A stretch of 12,303 nt of DNA from Allomyces macrogynus ATCC 38327 (Eukaryota > Blastocladiomycota > Blastocladiomycetes > Blastocladiales > Blastocladiaceae). This document shows, in pieces, positions 7,983 to 12,303 of this stretch. The first letter of the stretch is position 1; each line of letters opens with the position of its first letter. Location: positions 619,343-631,645 of the forward strand of contig GG745334.1 in the NCBI GenBank assembly GCA_000151295.1, in the 5' to 3' direction. Under the pieces are notes generated by a model, which had not been told where the DNA came from, did not search any database, and saw nothing but the letters and a program-made list of their open reading frames with translations. A program made the translations under genes and the position numbers.

Positions 7983-10900
7983 ATGTCGAGCTCCCGCTCC
8001 CGCGATGGCTTTCGGCTGGTGCCCGTGCGCGACCACGGCGATGAAGTCGACCACGACCATGACGCGCGCGACTTGTCCACCGACCCAATCTCGTGGTTCT
8101 CGTCGTCTTCCGCGCCGAGCGCGCCGCCGCGCTACGCGCAGCTGACCGACCACAACGTGACGACCGTCTGGTCGGCCGACGACCATGATCCCGCGCTCGA
8201 CGCGATCCCTACGTTTCCCATCGATGACGCAAAAACCAGCGCAACTCGACCCGTGCTCTCGTCTCATGGCGACGACGACGACGACGATTCCACGGCGGCA
8301 CCGCACCGCCGCTACGACCAGTTCAGCACGCTCGACTGGATGCACCACGTCGTGCGCGAGCGGGCTCGACGAGCTCGCCGTGCGCACGCGCGTCGTGTCC
8401 AGGCGTGGCGCAGAGCCGGCACGGTCGGTCCATCGCACTGGCTGCAGCGGCGCGGATCGGCCGACCTGGTGGGGGCAGGGCCCATGCCGGGTGGCGGAGT
8501 CCCTGGTTACGACGCGTCCGACGTTTGGGACGACATGCAAGCATGGGGTGCCGTGACCGTGACGGGCATCTTGGTCGGATGTGTTGCCGCGTGGCTCGGC
8601 GTCACGCTCGAGTGGGCCAGCGACCTCAAGACGGGATTTTGCAAGCCCTACCCGTACCTGAACCAGAAAAAGTGTTGTTGGCAGAATTGGGACGCGGGTA
8701 TGTGTTCCTCCTGCTCCTGCCGTTGCAGGCGTCATCGCGACGTTTGGGGCTTTGGCTTGCTGGTTTTATCGTACTGCAGCTGCCCCTTGCTCACCAAACG
8801 TGGCCGCGGTCGATCACATTAGATGGCACGTGCGACGACTGGCACGAATGGAGCTATTTCTTTCTCGGCCTTCACTCGTTCTTCCCCATCAACTTCGTCT
8901 TCTACATTGCATGGGCCGTCCGTATCCCGCATTTCCCAACCAACACCGCATCTCGGCGTCGCAACCTGATCCACGCCGTCCTTTCGGTAGTAGGTTCTCT
9001 TCGCCGCGGCCTCGGCTTTTCTCGTGATTACCTTTGCCCCGGAACACGGTCCGGGCAGCGGCATCCCGCAAATCAAGACGATGCTCGGCGGGTTCATGAT
9101 GCCGGGCGTGCTGTCGCTGCAGACGGGGCTCACTAAGTGCATGGGCCTGATCCTGTCGGTGGCCAGCGGCCTGTCGATTGGGAACAAGGCGCCGCTCGTG
9201 CATATCGCTGCGTGCATTGGCCGGCTCGTCTCGCGCGTGTTCCCACGGTACCGCGACGACCACGCGGGCGCGACGTATCTCTTGTCGTGTGCTGCGGCGG
9301 CGGGGATTGCTGTTGCGTTTGGCAGGTGCGGGTCGATGTTGGCTCTTGACTCTCGAGTGGACCGACGAACTGATTGTGGTTCACGTCTAGTCCGATTGGC
9401 GGGATTCTCTACGCGCTCGAGGAAGTCGCCACTTTCTTCCCGCTGCCCGTCATGGGCATGTCCTTCTTTTGCTGCCTGGTCGCGACCTTGACGCTGCAGG
9501 CGTTTGACCCATTCAAGACGGGCACCATGGTCGCATTCCAAGTCACGCACAACCGCGAGTGGCACTTGTTTGAGCTCGTGCCATTTGTTCTCGTTGCGGT
9601 CGTTGGGGTACGTCGCCACAGCGTGTTGTGGACGCGATTTGAAGATCGCCAAACTGACGATTTTGCTGTTCAGGGACTGCTCGGTGCGGCCTTCAACAAG
9701 TGGTTCGTTCGCATTCAGCTCGGACGGCAGCAGTCCATGTTTTGCCGCAACCACCCAATCCAAGAGGCCGCGCTCCTCGCGCTCGTGACGGCTGGCTTCT
9801 CGTACTTGACGAGCTTTTCTCGGTACGGCAGCTTCGTGAGCTGACTCGTGCCGCAGCCAGACGCCAAGACCACCTGGCTGACGGTCGACGCGTAATTTAG
9901 ATACCCGATGCTCTCGCTGCTCGGCGGGCTGTTTCGCGAATGCAAGGACGAGAATTACCATGGCATGTGCAAGTGCGTTGATTCCATTTGCACGCCGACG
10001 GCTTGCTGTTGGGCCGATTCACTCATGTACTGCTACCTCTCTAGCTCGGACTCGCTCGTATGGACGTGCATCTTGCTCCTCTGCACGGTCGTCATTCGGT
10101 TCGCCACGTCGGTCGTCACTTTTGGCAGCCAGGTGCCCGCGGGCATGTTTGTACCGGCCATGGCCATTGGCGCGGCGGGCGGCCGCATTCTCGGGATCAT
10201 GGTGAGCGAAGTGCAGAGGTACGCCGGACCTGTGTGTGGGGAGTTTGAGCAGCAAGCAGTGCTGACACGTCACCACCGTCTAGCAATTTTCCAGAATGGG
10301 CCGTCTTTGCGTCGTGCCAGTTTGCCGACCGCGTGTGCGTGACGCCGGGCAGTTACGCGCTTCTCGGCGCAGCGGCCGCGCTGACGGGCGTGACGGTACG
10401 TACGCTCAATTGCTTGCCGCGAACCCCATAAGACACTATCTGACCTTTTTTTGTTTCTCCAGCGCATGACCATCAGCATCGTCGTGATCCTGTTCGAGCT
10501 GACGGGCGCGCTCAACTTTGTTTTGCCCACGATTCTCGTCGTTGTCGTGGCCAAGTTTGTCGCCGACCTCGTCGGCGGCCGCGACGGGCTGGCAAATTTG
10601 ACCATTCAGTTGCGCGGCTACCCGTTCCTCGACCCAAAGGACGCGGACCGCGCCGACCCGGTCGTGCCGTTTCCGCTAGGCCATGTCATGACACCGGCCG
10701 AGAACTTGGTCGTGCTGCATAATGGGATGGCGGTTGCACAGGTGCGCGCTGCGCTCGACCGGATGCCGGTCGGCACGTTCCCGATTGTGGATGATCCAGT
10801 GCGGATGGGGCTCGAGGGGTGTATTACACGGCAGGATCTCGAGTATGCTCTGGGTACGTATTTTTGTTTGTCGGTTTGGTCAGTGGCACGCGACGGTGGG

Positions 10901-11717
10901 CTGATTGCTGTGCTCTCGACTTTTAGCCACGTCGATGACCGCGGCAAGGTACCCGAATGTACCCGTCTACTTTGTCTCGCCCGTGCCCGCGACCCCCGGG
11001 CACGCCACCAGCGAAAAGACGCGGCTCGGTGCCGCAGGCGCATCATCCTCGTCCTCGTCGGCCACTGCGCATGCCGCCACGCGTCTCGCGACCCCCGAAA
11101 CCTCGACCTGGTTCCTGCCCTCCCCCACGAACGTTGCCGCGCCCGCATCCTCCTCCTCCACCACCACCACGCCGTCACCCGTCATCTACGTCGACGTGCG
11201 CGCGTTCACCGACGCGACCCCGTTGGCCCTCCCACCCACCGCCCCGGCCGCCCTCGCGCACCAACTCTTCTGCAAGCTCGGCTTGCGGTACGTCTACGTG
11301 AAGCACGCCGGGCGGCTGTGCGGCCTCGTCACCAAGAAAGACATGGTCCGTGCCGCGCACGCCGCACAGGGCACCGCCGCGGCCCTGCAGCGTGAGCGCG
11401 ACCAGGCGCCCGTGCTCGACCCGCTGATTGAGCCGCGCGTCCGACAGTTGGCCGCGGTCATGGGCCGCGCTTCGGCCGCCGTCTCGCGCGCGGCGTCGAG
11501 GGCGCCCACGAGTTTGGCCCGCCGAGCGGCCGAGTGGTCCCCGCGCGTGCGCAGGCTGGATTCGGTCGAGCAGGACGACTTGGGGGATGAGTTTATGGTG
11601 CCGTTGCGGAATGTCGGGTCGCCGGTCGGGAGCGATGGGTGGGGCGGCGGGTCGGTGGATTCGCCGAATTTGGGCGTGTTTCGGTCTTTGCTGGGCGGTA
11701 ACGGTGCGCGCGGGTGA
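7983..11717 (+). CDS. CLC-family voltage-gated chloride channel / Cl-/H+ exchanger with two CBS domains
   Basis: Nine exons: 7983-8697, 8823-8917, 8994-9325, 9391-9607, 9674-9822, 9901-10218, 10284-10395, 10463-10853 and 10927-11717. The introns are 125, 76, 65, 66, 78, 65, 67 and 73 nt, and all joins keep frame. The product is 1039 residues. An acidic N-tail of about 190 residues contains a six-Asp run (97-102). The membrane core follows: AWGAVTVTGILVG helix, QKKCCW, and TCDDWHEW. GSGIPQIK is at 291-298, GNKAP at 333-337, SPIGGILYALEEV at 381-393, GMFVP at 584-588, TPGSYALLG around Tyr633, and VVILFELTGAL after it. CBS1 is at about 721-775 and CBS2 at about 862-925, parted by an Ala/Ser/Thr-rich linker of about 85 residues. 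The layout is that of the intracellular ClC-3/ClC-5/Gef1 group, so endosomal, vacuolar or Golgi membranes are likely. The odd point is Lys335 where the gating Glu is expected; the proton Glu (Glu392) is kept. Donor of intron 2 is GTCCGT, less usual than its neighbours. Confidence 0.96.
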
Positions 11718-12012
11718 GCGGAGGAGTGGGGGAGAGAGATGAAGTTCGTAGGATGGTTACCACCGATTTCATACATCAGAGTAATGCTTCCTGCTCGCTC
11801 TCTTCGCGTATCAACAATCGTCGCGACTGGTACGCATCATCAGTATCCACGGTATATTGGTGATCAACCGGCCGAAAACGAAACGAAAAGAGGAACCCAA
11901 AACGGTTGTGCCATGAGACCAGTCTCCCTCTGCACTGCCCTGCTCTCTCCACCCACAAATTCAGTCCCGCCGCCCCGCAGCCGTCGTCGTCGTCGTCGTC
12001 GTCATCGCCGGT
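11718..12012. other. Convergent spacer between the CLC gene and the ARL3-type gene
   Basis: These 295 bases carry the 3' UTRs of two converging genes. No exact AATAAA was found. The AT-richer, A-rich stretch at about 11870-11900 (with GAAAACGAAACGAAAAG) is the most 3'-UTR-like part. The right end is a CGT repeat, listed separately. No further gene is supported here. Confidence 0.5.
11982..12003. repeat. CGT trinucleotide microsatellite
   Basis: Seven uninterrupted CGT units run from 11982 to 12002, directly downstream (in the minus-strand sense) of the ARL3-type stop codon at 12015-12013. On the minus strand the tract reads as ACG units within the likely 3' UTR. A single C at 12003 extends the period. 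Confidence 0.95.
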
Positions 12013-12242
12013 TCACTTTGTGGTTTTGCACGCCCACTCCATGCCCTCTTGCACGCCTGTACCGGTGACGGCCGAGCAGGCCTGGATCTGCCAGGGGCGG
12101 TCGCGCAATGTGTTGAGTCCGAGCGCAGTCCGCGACGGCGTCGGCGGGTAGCGCGTCGGGCACATCCTGCTTGTTGGCAAAGACGAGCACGGGCACCTTG
12201 GCGAGTTTGGGCTCGGCGAGGAGTTGGTTGAACTCGACGCCT
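12013..12242 (-). CDS. ARL3: ARL3-type ADP-ribosylation factor-like GTPase, last exon (partial at right edge, with a frame break)
   Basis: The exon starts after a GAGTTAG acceptor (12244-12243) and reads GVEFNQLLAEPKLAKVPVL, then VFANKQDVPDALPADAVAD. NKQD is the guanine-specificity G4 motif of the Ras/ARF superfamily. The continuation LNTLRDRPWQIQACSAVTG contains the G5-like CSA motif, and the end GVQEGMEWACKTTK closes the protein at a TGA (12015-12013). WQIQ-CSAxTG-GVQ-GM-W matches ARL3 better than ARL2 or ARF1. The two halves are in different frames: one base, about 12127 (T in the gene sense), is extra compared with the family. ARL3 releases lipidated cargo from UNC119/PDE6D-type carriers in cilia, so it hints at a flagellated organism. 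The switch regions and P-loop lie right of the window, beyond an intron that covers 12243-12303. Confidence 0.88.
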
Positions 12243-12303
12243 CTAACTCGATCCAAACGCCAGCGTGAGTGATACGGGCCGCAGGCTTGAATTCACGGCA
12301 GAA

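Noticed and set aside
8269..8290. GAC trinucleotide run as a microsatellite
   Set aside because: It is coding (six Asp in the CLC N-tail) and is covered in that entry.
7776..8735. 319-codon minus-strand open frame opposite the first CLC exon
   Set aside because: Shadow of the CLC coding exon; Arg/Gly/Val-rich with no recognisable family.
8819..9961. 380-codon minus-strand open frame opposite CLC exons 2-6
   Set aside because: It runs through exons and introns of the CLC gene alike and has no family match; the plus-strand exons are diagnostic.

Overview
This is a gene-dense, GC-rich eukaryotic nuclear segment. It carries six protein-coding genes whose introns are mostly 65-85 nt. Donors are usually GTACG or GTGCG, and several introns have CTGAC/CTGAT-type branch sites. 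The gene set is a WD40 actin regulator, a COMPASS subunit, a MICOS subunit, a CLC transporter and an ARL3-type GTPase. Together with the compact architecture this suggests a fungus. ARL3 is typical of organisms that build a flagellum, so a zoosporic lineage such as Blastocladiomycota or a chytrid is the best guess. That assignment is inference; no species is identified.

Layout. 1-1585 (-): 5' part of AIP1/WDR1, running off the left edge. 1586-2103: intergenic. 2104-3854 (-): RBBP5/Swd1, four exons, complete. 3855-4396: divergent promoter region. 4397-6284 (+): an orphan seven-transmembrane, GPCR-like protein, two exons. 6285-6434: short convergent gap. 6435-7562 (-): MIC26/MIC27-type MICOS protein, four exons. 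7563-7982: divergent promoter region holding an exact 26-bp tandem duplication. 7983-11717 (+): a 1039-residue CLC chloride channel/transporter, nine exons. 11718-12012: convergent gap ending in a CGT microsatellite. 12013-12242 (-): last exon of an ARL3-type GTPase, running off the right edge.

The genes act in unrelated pathways: actin turnover, histone H3K4 methylation, cristae architecture, anion transport and small-GTPase trafficking. There is no sign of a functional cluster, a mobile element or a CRISPR array. The order is that of an ordinary compact fungal chromosome, with convergent and divergent pairs sharing short spacers.

The most interesting points are these. The CLC protein has GNKAP in place of the near-invariant G(K/R)EGP motif, so the gating glutamate is a lysine, while the proton glutamate is kept. 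The orphan 7TM protein has a long, repeat-bearing third intracellular loop and two possible C-tails. Single-base frame breaks interrupt otherwise well-conserved AIP1 and ARL3 sequence near the two window edges.
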